In this document: piece by piece, positions 51,402-60,371 of the stretch
Numbering within the stretch: position 1 is the stretch's first letter
Layout: each line of letters opens with the position of its first letter
From: Gordonia namibiensis NBRC 108229
GTDB lineage: Bacteria > Actinomycetota > Actinomycetes > Mycobacteriales > Mycobacteriaceae
Length of the DNA: 64,000 nt
Reading direction: 5' to 3'
NCBI RefSeq assembly: GCF_000298235.1
Contig: NZ_BAHE01000056.1
Location: forward strand, 62,001 to 126,000
Made by a program: the position numbers and the translations under genes
Notes under the pieces: model-generated
Seen by the model: only the letters and a program-made list of their open reading frames with translations
Told to the model about the DNA's origin: nothing
Databases searched by the model: none

Positions 51402-52025
51402 TCAGGCCTTGACCATTCGGACCAACGACTCGGTGACGGTCTTGATCATGTCGTCGGGGGAGATCGGCCCGCCGGGCCGGTACCACCGCCACACGCTGAC
51501 CATCGCGCCCAGGACCAACCGCGATGCCAGTTCGGGATCGCCGGGGGCGAAGGCGCCCGACTCCATTCCGCGCTTGAGCAACTCGGTCCAGTTGCGCTCG
51601 ATCTGAGCGACCAGCTCGCGGGACTGGACCCGTTCGGTCTCCTCTTTCTCCGACTGGCGCGGAGTGCTGAGGATGTCCATGTGGTTCTGCAGGATTCGCC
51701 GCTGAAGGGCGTCGGTGGGCTCGGCTTCGAGAGCCGCTGCGACCGCTGCGCGCAGGGCCTCTTCGGGATCGCTGATCCCGGCGGTCCCTGCGTCGAACCG
51801 GCTCACGGACTCGGCCAGTTCGATGCGCATGATCGTCAGCAGGCAGTGCGCCTTCGACTCGAAGTAGTGATACAGCGCGGTCTGGCCGATACCCACCTCG
51901 CCTGCGACCGACGCCCACTTGGTGTGCTCGTATCCCACCTTGCCGAACTGCTCGACGGCGACCGTCAGGATCCGCGCACGCTTCGAGCGTGGTCCGTCCT
52001 CACGAACTTTCGAGTCGACTGGCAT
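51402..52025 (-). CDS. TetR-family regulator, candidate repressor of the catabolic regulon
   Basis: 207 residues. HTH at residues 15-62: RARILTVAVEQFGKVGYEHTKW and GIGQTALYHYFESKAHCLL. The ligand domain is all-helical. Its own promoter region holds TGAGTTGAACTCA (52070-52082), 45 bases upstream of the ATG, with half-sites like those in the other regulon promoters, which would suit autoregulation. It lies next to the transporter operon and downstream of an acyl-CoA dehydrogenase. Not a KstR orthologue judging by operator sequence. Confidence 0.87.
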   Translation of the reverse strand: MPVDSKVREDGPRSKRARILTVAVEQFGKVGYEHTKWASVAGEVGIGQTALYHYFESKAHCLLTIMRIELAESVSRFDAGTAGISDPEEALRAAVAAALEAEPTDALQRRILQNHMDILSTPRQSEKEETERVQSRELVAQIERNWTELLKRGMESGAFAPGDPELASRLVLGAMVSVWRWYRPGGPISPDDMIKTVTESLVRMVKA

Positions 52026-52069
52026 TGCCTACCCCCTTCTGATCTGTGTCGCCGGTGTCCATCGTGACA

Positions 52070-52082
52070 TGAGTTGAACTCA
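52070..52082 (-). promoter_or_regulatory. Operator candidate of the TetR gene
   Basis: TGAGTT-G-AACTCA is a perfect 13-base palindrome in the 59-base gap between the acyl-CoA dehydrogenase stop (52085) and the TetR ATG (52025). Half-sites share GAACT with the operators at 39770-39850 and 40781, although the arm orientation and spacing differ. Confidence 0.5.
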
Positions 52083-52084
52083 GG

Positions 52085-53314
52085 TCACGCGGATTCGGGC
52101 ACGCGGTCGAGTATCGACGATGCGATGCGTGCCCGCTGAGTCGTGGCGTCCCCCGCGGCCGCCTCGTTGACGAGCACCCGCCGATAGTAGTTGTGGGCAG
52201 GGTGCTCCCAGGTGAAGCCGATACCACCGTGCAACTGGATGGTCTCGGTGCAGACCCGGATCGCGGCCTCGGCGCAGATGGTTCCGGCAACCGCGGCGGC
52301 GAATGCGATGGCGTCACGGTCACCGTCCGCGTCGACGACGCCGGCCGCGTAGCGGGCGGCGGATCGGGCGCGCTCGACGTCGAGGAGCATGTCGGCGATT
52401 CGGTGCTTGATCGCCTGGTACGACGCGATCGCCCGACCGAACTGCTTACGCGAGCTGGTGTATTCGATTGTCATCTCGAGGAGATGCGAGGCGATACCGA
52501 CGTTCTCCGCGGCGACGGCGATGGTCGCCCGGGCCCGGAGTTCCGACAGCAGGGCAGCGGTGTCGCCTTCGGCGGACAACGGGATCGCGGCTGCCGTGTC
52601 GAGATGGAGCACCGCGAGGGGCCGAGTGGGGTCGATTGATTCTGCGGTGACCCGCGTGACCGCATCATCGGTGAGCGGGACGGCGAACAATCGACGGCCG
52701 CTGCCGGTTTCGGCTGTGACGACGGCGATGTCGGCGGTGGCGCCGTGCGGCGCGTGCGCCGCGGTGCCCGACAAGCGCCAGTCCCCGGAGGAGATCTCGA
52801 AGGCGGTCAGACAGTCGGTGTCGCTGTCGAGCGGGGTCGCGGTGACCACGGCGCGCCCGTCGAGTGCTGCCGCCCGGTGTTGGTCGAGGCGGGCATCGCT
52901 GCCCAGCAGGAGAGCGTGGACGCCGACCGCTGCCGAGGTCAGGACGGGCTCCGGACGCAGCGCCCGGCCGCACTCCTCGAGCACGGTGCAGAGGTAGGTC
53001 AGCCCGTAGCCGAGGCCGCCATCGGATTCGGGTACGGCCATCGTGGTCACCGCCATCGACGTGGCCAGCTCAGACCAGACCTCCGACGAGTATCCGAGCT
53101 CCGACTCGGTGATGCGACGGACGTCCTCGATGTCGCCTGCGGACGCCAGCAGTGATCGGATCGCATCGCGGAGATCCGATTCTTCGTCGGTGGGCAGCAA
53201 AGGGATTGCGGTGTCGATCGACCAGGGGCGCCCGCCCGCGACGCTGTCGCCTGCGTCGTGGGTGTCGAGCGGTGCGGCGGACAGTGTCTCGGCCGTCCCG
53301 GGGTGAATGCTCAT
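52085..53314 (-). CDS. Acyl-CoA dehydrogenase, TWEH subgroup
   Basis: 409 residues. The fold is apparent from RNA-like N-terminal helices, TTMAVPESDGGLGYGLTYL, and the C-terminal IQLHGGIGFTWEHPAHNYYRRV. The usual substrate loop (FSETEAGSD type) is replaced by TAFEISSGDWRLSG. Such HGGIGFTWEH proteins commonly form one half of actinobacterial FadE heterotetramers in steroid or branched-acid catabolism, so a partner subunit is expected. Its upstream region carries operator half-sites (53362 and 53424). Confidence 0.85.
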   Translation of the reverse strand: MSIHPGTAETLSAAPLDTHDAGDSVAGGRPWSIDTAIPLLPTDEESDLRDAIRSLLASAGDIEDVRRITESELGYSSEVWSELATSMAVTTMAVPESDGGLGYGLTYLCTVLEECGRALRPEPVLTSAAVGVHALLLGSDARLDQHRAAALDGRAVVTATPLDSDTDCLTAFEISSGDWRLSGTAAHAPHGATADIAVVTAETGSGRRLFAVPLTDDAVTRVTAESIDPTRPLAVLHLDTAAAIPLSAEGDTAALLSELRARATIAVAAENVGIASHLLEMTIEYTSSRKQFGRAIASYQAIKHRIADMLLDVERARSAARYAAGVVDADGDRDAIAFAAAVAGTICAEAAIRVCTETIQLHGGIGFTWEHPAHNYYRRVLVNEAAAGDATTQRARIASSILDRVPESA

Positions 53315-53423
53315 CGCTGAACTCCTTGCCGAGCATGGTTGTGAATCGGGAAACCTGAACAGAACTCAATTCATATTCGTTGGACGTGCCCCGAGCTGTC
53401 AAGCATCTATGGACAAGAAAGCC

Positions 53424-53439
53424 GAACTGAAGTAAGTTC
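53424..53439 (-). promoter_or_regulatory. Operator candidate upstream of the acyl-CoA dehydrogenase
   Basis: GAACT-GAAGTA-AGTTC with 5-base arms lies 110 bases upstream of the ATG at 53314; another GAACT half-site is at 53362. The 187-base gap to the double TetR gene holds no other feature that I can see. Confidence 0.5.
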
Positions 53440-53501
53440 AGGCGCAGTGACCGCGTCAGCACGAATCACAGTGACCACGTGAGCGTGGAAAGGAAACGAT
53501 G

Positions 53502-54671
53502 TCAGACCGCGAGGATGCCCTTCATCAGATAGGCCATCCGTGCGGCGAATTCGGGACTCTGGGTGCCGCGTCTCATCCGCACCGCGTCGTTGACGATGGA
53601 CAGCGCCGCGTGCACGGCCACCGCGCCCTGGTCCCGCTTGAGGCCCGGGTCGACCTCGATGAGCAGATCGATCCAGCGGGCGACATAGCGTCGCTGGATG
53701 TCGAGCAGCTCGGTGGCGCCGGGCTGGCCGGCGAGGACCGGGGAGTTGTTGAAGCTGACGGACAGGTCGGGAGTGCTGGTGATGACCTCGACGTACGAAT
53801 CGACAAGCGTGGCAAGGAGCTTGGCGGGATCGTTCGTCGCTCCGTAGGCCGCCATCACCGCCGCCTCGAGGCGCGCACCGCTGCGATAACCGATGGCCAC
53901 CAGGATCGCCATCTTCGACGGAAAGTGTTTGTACACACTGGGACCTGCGATTCCGACCGCGCCACCGATCTCGTCGACCCCGACGTCGGAGTACCCGCGC
54001 GCGGCGAACAGGGCGGCCGCCGCGTCGAGGATCTCGTCCCGGCGCGATCGCGTCGTCCCGGCGAGTTCGGGCGTGGTGGCGAGTGGGGGTGCCGTCGACG
54101 GGCTCAGCGCCAACAGCCGTCGGACCAACTTCTCGATCTCTTCCCGCGCGCGAATGCTCGACATGCGGGTGTGGTGCACGGTGAGGCTGCCGCTGACGCT
54201 CAGGATCGCCCACGCGAGTTGGACGGCCTCGCGTTCGGTCAGGTCCTCGCGTCCGGTGAGGATCGCGGCCGCCCACTGTCCGATCACCTCACGGGTGCGG
54301 AGCGCGACCTGTTTGTTCTGCTCGACCGTGAGGTAGTTGCTCGTCCAGCGCCAGAGCGAGGCCGTCTGCGGACGCTGGACGGCCAGCGCGCACACGGTGG
54401 AGATCAGCGTCGCCGCGTCGTTGCCGTCGCGGAGAGCTCTGTCGGTACACGCTTCGAGGTCGTCGACACCGGCCAGGACGGCCGCCTCGAGGAGTGACTG
54501 CTTGTCGTCGAAATGCCGGTAGACCGACGGTGCGGTGACGCCCGCCGAACGGGCGATGTCGGCGACCGACACCTGCGCGTAGCCGCGCTGGACGAAGAGC
54601 GACGCCGCAGAGTCGACGAGCTGTCGCTTGCGGTCGGCGCCCTTGGTGCGGGTCGTCTTTCGGTCAGGCAT
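53502..54671 (-). CDS. Tandem double-domain TetR regulator
   Basis: 389 residues, twice the usual length, from the ATG at 54671. Two complete TetR units in one chain: first HTH at residues about 12-60 (RQLVDSAASLFVQRGYAQVS, VTAPSVYRHFDDKQSLL), second at about 205-255 (RDEILDAAAALFAARGYSDV, IAGPSVYKHFPSKMAIL), separated by a helical ligand domain and a short linker (LSPSTAPPLATTPELAG). A covalent pair could bind an asymmetric operator. Divergent from fadA over 129 bases, so it probably controls the fadA-fadB operon. Confidence 0.88.
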   Translation of the reverse strand: MPDRKTTRTKGADRKRQLVDSAASLFVQRGYAQVSVADIARSAGVTAPSVYRHFDDKQSLLEAAVLAGVDDLEACTDRALRDGNDAATLISTVCALAVQRPQTASLWRWTSNYLTVEQNKQVALRTREVIGQWAAAILTGREDLTEREAVQLAWAILSVSGSLTVHHTRMSSIRAREEIEKLVRRLLALSPSTAPPLATTPELAGTTRSRRDEILDAAAALFAARGYSDVGVDEIGGAVGIAGPSVYKHFPSKMAILVAIGYRSGARLEAAVMAAYGATNDPAKLLATLVDSYVEVITSTPDLSVSFNNSPVLAGQPGATELLDIQRRYVARWIDLLIEVDPGLKRDQGAVAVHAALSIVNDAVRMRRGTQSPEFAARMAYLMKGILAV

Positions 54672-54800
54672 GGTGAACAGACCATAGCGCACATTCAGAG
54701 GAAATCCAGACCGGTTGACCACGGGGTATAGCCAAATAAGTGATTCCGCGTTAGCCTCGGTGAGTAACCAACTGGTGGTTCGTGTGAAAGGAACACTTTC

Positions 54801-56012
54801 GTGCCTGATCAAGCATTCATCTACGAGGCGATCCGCACGCCTCGTGGCAAGCAGCGCGGCGGTGCGCTGCACAGCGTCAAGCCGGTCGACCTGGTCTCGG
54901 GTCTGATCGACGAGGTTCTGGCCCGCCACGGCGGCCTCGATCCCGCCGACGTCAACGACGTGATCCTCGGTGTCGTCTCGCCGGTCGGCGAGCAGGGTGC
55001 GGTCATCGCACGTACCGCCGCCCTCAACAGCGGCCTCCCCGAGTCCGTTCCGGGTACCCAGATCAACCGCTTCTGCGCGTCGGGCCTGGAAGCCACCAAC
55101 CTCGCGGCCGCCAAGGTCGCCTCCGGCTTCGACGACCTGGTGATCGCCGGTGGTGTCGAGTCGATGTCGCGCGTGCCGATGGGCAGCGACGGCGGTGCAC
55201 TCTTCACCGACCCGGCCACCGCGTACGACCACTACATCGTCCCGCAGGGCATCGGTGCCGACCTGATCGCCACCATCGAGGGCTTCTCGCGCGAGGACGT
55301 CGACGCCTACGCCGCCGAGTCGCAGGCTCGTGCCGAGAAGGCTTGGACCAGTGGCTACTTCACCAAGTCCGTCGTGCCCGTCAAGGACATCAACGGCGTC
55401 ACCATCCTCGACCACGACGAGCACCGTCGTCCGGGTTCGACCGTCGAGAGCCTCGGCAAGCTGAAGGCCGCCTTCGCCGCCCTCGCCGACATGGCCGGCT
55501 TCGACGACGTCGCGCTGCAGAAGTACCCGAGCGTGGAGAAGATCAACCACGTCCACACCGGTGGTAACAGCTCCGGCATCGTCGACGGCTCGGGCCTCGT
55601 GCTCATCGGTAGCGAGGAGGCCGGCAAGCGCAACGGCCTGACCCCCCGCGCCCGCGTCGTCTCGTTCGCCGAGGTCGGCTCCGAGCCCACCATCATGCTG
55701 ACCGGCCCCACCCCGGCCACCGAGCTGGCACTGAAGAAGGCCGGCCTGACCGTCGACGACATCGACGTCTTCGAGCTGAACGAGGCCTTCGCCTCGGTCG
55801 TCATGAAGTGGATGAAGGATCTGAAGATCCCGCACGAGAAGGTCAACGTGAACGGTGGCGCGATCGCCATGGGTCACCCGCTCGGTGCGACCGGCGCGAT
55901 GATCTACGGCACCTGCCTCGACGAGCTCGAGCGCACCGGCGGCCGCTACGGCCTGATCACCCTCTGCATCGGTGGCGGCATGGGCGTCGCGACCATCATC
56001 GAGCGTCTCTGA
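54801..56012 (+). CDS. fadA: Acetyl-CoA C-acyltransferase (3-ketoacyl-CoA thiolase)
   Basis: 403 residues, start GTG at 54801 with AAAGGAA 8 bases upstream. Classical thiolase: nucleophile Cys in [17 protein letters not shown] near residue 92, [17 protein letters not shown] with the catalytic His, and [11 protein letters not shown] with the second Cys. Length and the fadB gene downstream match Rv0859-Rv0860 of M. tuberculosis. Beta-oxidation thiolase, partner in the trifunctional enzyme complex. Confidence 0.95.
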   Translation: MPDQAFIYEAIRTPRGKQRGGALHSVKPVDLVSGLIDEVLARHGGLDPADVNDVILGVVSPVGEQGAVIARTAALNSGLPESVPGTQINRFCASGLEATNLAAAKVASGFDDLVIAGGVESMSRVPMGSDGGALFTDPATAYDHYIVPQGIGADLIATIEGFSREDVDAYAAESQARAEKAWTSGYFTKSVVPVKDINGVTILDHDEHRRPGSTVESLGKLKAAFAALADMAGFDDVALQKYPSVEKINHVHTGGNSSGIVDGSGLVLIGSEEAGKRNGLTPRARVVSFAEVGSEPTIMLTGPTPATELALKKAGLTVDDIDVFELNEAFASVVMKWMKDLKIPHEKVNVNGGAIAMGHPLGATGAMIYGTCLDELERTGGRYGLITLCIGGGMGVATIIERL

Positions 56013-56054
56013 CGACCCGCTCCCACTTCACGAGAAAGAACTCTGCGAAACACC

Positions 56055-58256
56055 ATGAGTGACAACATGATCAACTGGGAGAAGGACGCCGACGGCGTCG
56101 TCATCCTGACCATGGACGACCCCAACCAGGGCGCCAACACCATGAACGCGCTGTACCAGGAGTCGATGGCTGCGACCGTCGACCGCCTGGAGGCGGAGAA
56201 GGACGACATCACCGGTGTCATCCTGACCTCGGCGAAGAAGACCTTCTTTGCCGGCGGCGACCTCAAGGACATGACGAGCGACCGCTCGAACGTCTCCAAG
56301 GCCGAGATCGCCACCCAGATCACCGAGACCACCAACGCCATGAAGAAGGTGCTGCGTCGTCTCGAGACCCTGGGCAAGCCCGTCGTCGCGGCCATCAACG
56401 GCGCCGCCCTCGGTGGCGGCCTGGAGATCGCGCTGCACACCCACTACCGCATCGCCGCGGACGTCAAGGGTGTCCAGATCGGTCTGCCCGAGGCCACCCT
56501 CGGCCTGCTCCCCGGTGGTGGCGGCGTCGTCCGTACCGTCCGCCTGCTCGGTATCCAGAACGCCCTCATGGGTGTCCTGCTCCAGGGCCAGCGCTTCAAC
56601 CCGACCAAGGCCAAGGAGACCGGCCTGGTCAACGAGGTCGTCGGCTCCATCGAGGAACTGATCCCCGCCGCCAAGGCATGGATCAAGGAGAACCCCGAGG
56701 CCCAGCAGCCGTTCGACGTCAAGGGCTACAAGATCCCGGGCGGTGCTCCCACCAACCCGGCCTTCGCCGCGAACCTCCCGGCCCTGCCGGCCCTGCTGCG
56801 CAAGCAGATCAAGGGTGCCAACATGCCGGCTCCGCGCGCCATCCTGGCCGCGGCCGTCGAAGGTGCGTACGTCGACGTCGACACCGCCGACATCATCGAG
56901 ACCCGCTACTTCGTCTCGCTGGTCACCGGCCAGGTCGCGCAGAACATGATCAAGGCGTTCTTCTTCGACCTGCAGCACATCAACGGTGGCGGCTCGCGCC
57001 CCGAGGGCTACGACAAGTACACCGCCAAGAAGGTCGGCGTCATCGGCGCCGGCATGATGGGCGCGGCCATCGCGTACGTCTCGGCCAAGGCCGGCATCGA
57101 GGTCGTCCTCAAGGACATCGATCTCGAAGCCGCCAAGCGCGGTAAGGGTTACTCGGAGAAGCTCGAGGAGAAGGCCCTCTCGCGTGGCAAGACCACGCAG
57201 GAGAAGAGCGACGCGCTCCTCGCCCGCATCCACCCGACCGTCGATCCGGAGGACTTCAAGGGCGTCGACCTCGTCATCGAGGCCGCCTTCGAGTCGGTCG
57301 AGGTCAAGCACAAGGTGTTCCAGGAGATCGAGGACATCGTCGAGCCCGACGCCGTCCTGGGTTCCAACACCTCGACCCTGCCGATCACCATCCTCGCCGA
57401 GGGCGTGAAGCGGTCCGAGGACTTCATCGGTATCCACTTCTTCTCGCCGGTCGACAAGATGCCGCTGGTCGAGATCATCAAGGGTGAGAAGACCTCGGAT
57501 GCCGTGCTGGCCAAGGTCATCGACTACACCCTGCAGATCCGCAAGACCCCGATCGTCGTCAACGACAGCCGTGGCTTCTTCACCAGCCGTGTCATCGGCA
57601 CCTTCATCAACGAGGCCATCGCGGCCGTCGGCGAGGGCGTCGAGCCGGCCTTCATCGAGCATGCGGGCACCCAGGCCGGCTACCCGGCCGCGCCGCTGCA
57701 GCTCATGGACGAGCTGACCCTGACCCTGCCGCAGAAGATCCGCAAGGAGACCGAGGCAGCGCTCAAGGCCGAGGGCAAGGAAGTTCCGCAGCACGGCTCG
57801 AACGCCGTCGTCGACTGGATGGTCGAGAACGGCCGCACCGCCAAGAAGGACGGCAAGGGCTTCTACGACTACGACGAGAACGGCAAGCGCACCCAGCTCT
57901 GGCCGGGCCTGCGTGAGCAGTTCAAGTCGGGCACCACGGAGATCCCGCTCGAGGACATGAAGGAGCGCATGCTCTTCGCCGAGTCCCTCGAGACCGTCAA
58001 GTGCTTCGACGAAGGTGTGCTCACCTCCGTCGAGGACGCCAACATCGGTTCGATCTTCGGCATCGGCTTCCCGGCCTGGACCGGCGGTGTCATCCAGTAC
58101 GTCAACGGTTACGAGGGTGGCGTGCCCGGCTTCGTCGCGCGCGCCAAGGAGCTCGCCGGCAAGTACGGCAAGCACTTCGAGCCGCCGGCCTCGCTCGTCG
58201 AGAAGGCCGAGCAGGGTGTCACCAAGCTGACCAACGAGAACCTCGCTGCGAAGTAA
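56055..58256 (+). CDS. fadB: Fatty-acid oxidation complex alpha subunit (enoyl-CoA hydratase/3-hydroxyacyl-CoA dehydrogenase)
   Basis: 733 residues. Crotonase half: TFFAGGDLKDM (oxyanion hole), GGGLEIALHTHYRIAAD with the first Glu, and IGLPEATLGLLPGGGG with the second. Dehydrogenase half: KVGVIGAGMMGAAIAYVSAKAG at residue about 325, NTSTLPIT, IGIHFFSPVDKMPLVEII (catalytic His and Glu), and NDSRGFFTSRV. Starts 42 bases after fadA. The complex performs the hydration, oxidation and thiolysis steps of beta-oxidation. Confidence 0.95.
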   Translation: MSDNMINWEKDADGVVILTMDDPNQGANTMNALYQESMAATVDRLEAEKDDITGVILTSAKKTFFAGGDLKDMTSDRSNVSKAEIATQITETTNAMKKVLRRLETLGKPVVAAINGAALGGGLEIALHTHYRIAADVKGVQIGLPEATLGLLPGGGGVVRTVRLLGIQNALMGVLLQGQRFNPTKAKETGLVNEVVGSIEELIPAAKAWIKENPEAQQPFDVKGYKIPGGAPTNPAFAANLPALPALLRKQIKGANMPAPRAILAAAVEGAYVDVDTADIIETRYFVSLVTGQVAQNMIKAFFFDLQHINGGGSRPEGYDKYTAKKVGVIGAGMMGAAIAYVSAKAGIEVVLKDIDLEAAKRGKGYSEKLEEKALSRGKTTQEKSDALLARIHPTVDPEDFKGVDLVIEAAFESVEVKHKVFQEIEDIVEPDAVLGSNTSTLPITILAEGVKRSEDFIGIHFFSPVDKMPLVEIIKGEKTSDAVLAKVIDYTLQIRKTPIVVNDSRGFFTSRVIGTFINEAIAAVGEGVEPAFIEHAGTQAGYPAAPLQLMDELTLTLPQKIRKETEAALKAEGKEVPQHGSNAVVDWMVENGRTAKKDGKGFYDYDENGKRTQLWPGLREQFKSGTTEIPLEDMKERMLFAESLETVKCFDEGVLTSVEDANIGSIFGIGFPAWTGGVIQYVNGYEGGVPGFVARAKELAGKYGKHFEPPASLVEKAEQGVTKLTNENLAAK

Positions 58257-58290
58257 GGCACTCGCTGTTGGGTGACCAGCAGACATCAAG

Positions 58291-58319
58291 GCCCCGGCCG
58301 GATTCGTTCCGGTCGGGGC
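58291..58319 (+). terminator. Terminator after fadB
   Basis: GCCCCGGCCGGA (58291-58302) pairs with TCCGGTCGGGGC (58308-58319), one G-T wobble, loop TTCGT, followed by TCTTGCTTT. Confidence 0.85.
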
Positions 58320-58325
58320 TCTTGC

Positions 58326-58392
58326 TTTCGCTCACTTTCTCCGTTCCCGCTCACCGTTGAAGGGTGAGCGAGAACGGATCTTGTGAGCGAAA
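58326..58392. repeat. Nested hairpin element, copy 1
   Basis: Outer arms TTTCGCTCAC (58326-58335) and GTGAGCGAAA (58383-58392) enclose inner arms TCCGTTCCCGCTCACC (58340-58355) and GGTGAGCGAGAACGGA (58363-58378, one mismatch). It overlaps only the stop side of the AbiEi-like gene (58393). A matching element lies at the other end of that gene. Confidence 0.8.
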
Positions 58393-59328
58393 CTAGGCGG
58401 CGAGGAGCCCGAACTTCTTTAGCCAGGGCTGCAGCAGCGGAACGAGTTGGCGCTTCTCGAGGGTTGACCAGGTCCAGCGGACGACGGTGACGCCCTTGGC
58501 GCGCAGTCGATCCTCGCGCAGCTTCTCGCGAATGACCACGTCGGTCGCCGACTCATCGGCATTGCGGAGTAGGCCGTACTTGTGCAGACCGTCGAACTCG
58601 CCGACGAGCAGTTCCTCCCAGTCGAAGTCGCTGCGGTACTTCTGACCGTCGATGACGAACTCACGCTGCAGCGTCGGGATCGGGAGACCCGCGTCGATCA
58701 TCTGCGCGCGACTCCAGGATTCGCCGACGCTCTCCGCGGCCGCGTTCGCGAAGGGCAATGCTCGCCGGGCATTCCGTGCGCTCTGGCGTCGGCGGCCTGC
58801 GAGGAGATCCGCCATCACGGTGGGGTCGGCACCGGCACGGAGCGCGGCGTCGAAAATGACCAGGGCCTGGTCGAAACTCCCCATGGTCGCGACGTCGACG
58901 GCGGTGCGTTCGATGGACGTGACCCGTATGCCGTCGACCTCGACAACCTCCTGTGGGTCGAGCGGTGACGCGTGCAGATGTCGTTGTCCGCGAATCGATC
59001 CGCCCGAAGGACGCCCGGTGGTCACATGGACGAGGCCGAGATCCGGATGCAGCATCGGTAGCTCGTGAAGAGCTGCGGCGGACACGTGGCTGAGCGGATG
59101 ACCGTCGGTGGGGCCCGAGGTGGCGACCGCCAGCGCGCGCAGACGGTGACGCTTCTCGAGGGAGTCCGCACCGGCCGGTTGGTCGGAGGCCGGGACCCAG
59201 ACTCCCGGTATCAGGCGCACGAGCTCACGGCGGGTGGTGGCACCGGATAGTTGTTGGTCGGAGAATCCGGCGTGCAGTGCTGCATCGCGGTGGACGAGCC
59301 CGAAGCGATCGGTGGGAAAGGACGGCAC
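58393..59328 (-). CDS. AbiEi-like/DUF559-type protein
   Basis: 311 residues if started at the GTG at 59328 (VPSFPTDRF); an in-frame GTG at 59400 would extend into the neighbouring hairpin element. The N-terminal part resembles AbiEi-type winged helices (FGLVHRDAALHAGFSDQQLSG, LVRLIPGVWVPA), the middle has the TSIERTAVDVATMGSFDQAL motif, and the C-terminus (SDFDWEELLVGEFDG, KLREDRLRAKGVTVVRWTW) is of Vsr/DUF559 nuclease-like fold with the Asp/Glu pair in place. Multi-copy in related genomes. No toxin partner is adjacent. Confidence 0.75.
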   Translation of the reverse strand: MPSFPTDRFGLVHRDAALHAGFSDQQLSGATTRRELVRLIPGVWVPASDQPAGADSLEKRHRLRALAVATSGPTDGHPLSHVSAAALHELPMLHPDLGLVHVTTGRPSGGSIRGQRHLHASPLDPQEVVEVDGIRVTSIERTAVDVATMGSFDQALVIFDAALRAGADPTVMADLLAGRRRQSARNARRALPFANAAAESVGESWSRAQMIDAGLPIPTLQREFVIDGQKYRSDFDWEELLVGEFDGLHKYGLLRNADESATDVVIREKLREDRLRAKGVTVVRWTWSTLEKRQLVPLLQPWLKKFGLLAA

Positions 59329-59374
59329 AGAGATACGACGCAGCGCGCGGCGACAGGGTTCCCGTCCGCGGGAG

Positions 59375-59435
59375 CGCTCACATGATCCGTTCCCGCTCAC
59401 CCTTCAAGAGTGAGCGGGAACGGATGTGGTGAGCG
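59375..59435. repeat. Nested hairpin element, copy 2
   Basis: Outer arms CGCTCAC (59375-59381) and GTGAGCG (59429-59435); inner perfect 16-base arms ATCCGTTCCCGCTCAC (59385-59400) and its complement (59410-59425) with a 9-base loop. Same organisation and near-identical inner arms to 58326-58392, so the two copies bracket the AbiEi-like gene. Confidence 0.82.
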
Positions 59436-59481
59436 AAGACTCAGGTGGTCTGGAGTGAAATACCGCCGCGGGAACGGGTGA

Positions 59482-60339
59482 TCAGCGGGTCAGGAAGGAG
59501 CTGACCGTCGCCTCGAACGCTTCCTTGGCCTCGATCATCACCCAGTGGCCGCACTTCGGGAAGATGTGCAGCTCGGCGTCGGGGATGAGGCGCATGGGGA
59601 CCATCGCCATGTCGGGCGGGCTGACGCGGTCGTCGCGGCCCCAGGTGAGGAGCGTCGGGCAGGCGACCTTGTGCATCGACGCCCAATAGGGAGGAGTGTC
59701 GGAGGCGGCCATGAACTGCTGCTGCATCTCGAAAGCCGCTGAACCGTACATCATCTGGGCGGTCTTCTGGGCGTCCGGATTGATCGCGGCTTCCCAGCGC
59801 TCCTCGATGAGCTCCTCGGTCACGAGGGAACGGTCGAAGACCATGGAGTTCAGCCAGCGGACGAGCTTGTCCTTGTCGGGGGCGTCGGTGAACTCCTGCA
59901 GGAGACGCAGGCCCTCGCTGGGGCTGGGGCTGAAGACGTTCGGGCCGACGCCGCCGATGGTCACGAGCTTCTCGACACGGTCGGGCTTCTTGATCGCCAG
60001 GTTGACGCCGACGACGCCGCCCATCGAGTTGCCGATCATCGGGGCCTTGTCGATGCCGAGCGCATCCATGAACCGGATGACCGAGCCGCCGGCGGTGAGG
60101 ACCGGGTGACCTTCGACCGCGTCGCTGACGCCGAAGCCGGGGAACTCGATCACGTAGCAGTGATGGGTCTGCGCGAAGTGGCCGAGGTTGCCGCGATAGT
60201 TGCGCCAACCGGTGACACCGGGGCCGGACCCGTGCAGGAGGATCAGCGGCGGCGCGTCGGCGTCACCGGCCTCGTGGTAGCGCAGGGTGCCCTGGTCGGT
60301 CGTCAGTTCCCGTTTGGTCGCATCGTAGGAGACATCCAC
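59482..60339 (-). CDS. Alpha/beta-hydrolase, meta-cleavage-product (HsaD/BphD) type
   Basis: 285 residues. The oxyanion-region LLHGSGPGVTGWRNY near residue 35, nucleophile elbow MIGNSMGGVVG near 110, Asp in TLLTWGRDDRVSPPD, and His in FPKCGHWVMIEAKEAF. Family members hydrolyse the C-C bond of ring-fission products in aromatic and steroid degradation. No extradiol dioxygenase gene is near, so the substrate is open. Lies 32 bases from the ArsR stop, on the same strand. Confidence 0.87.
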   Translation of the reverse strand: MDVSYDATKRELTTDQGTLRYHEAGDADAPPLILLHGSGPGVTGWRNYRGNLGHFAQTHHCYVIEFPGFGVSDAVEGHPVLTAGGSVIRFMDALGIDKAPMIGNSMGGVVGVNLAIKKPDRVEKLVTIGGVGPNVFSPSPSEGLRLLQEFTDAPDKDKLVRWLNSMVFDRSLVTEELIEERWEAAINPDAQKTAQMMYGSAAFEMQQQFMAASDTPPYWASMHKVACPTLLTWGRDDRVSPPDMAMVPMRLIPDAELHIFPKCGHWVMIEAKEAFEATVSSFLTR

Positions 60340-60371
60340 GCGACTAGATTAGAACGTGTTCTAATCCGTTG

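Noticed and set aside
56028-58289. 753-codon open frame antisense to fadB
   Set aside because: Shadow of the highly biased fadB codons; its product has no recognisable domain.
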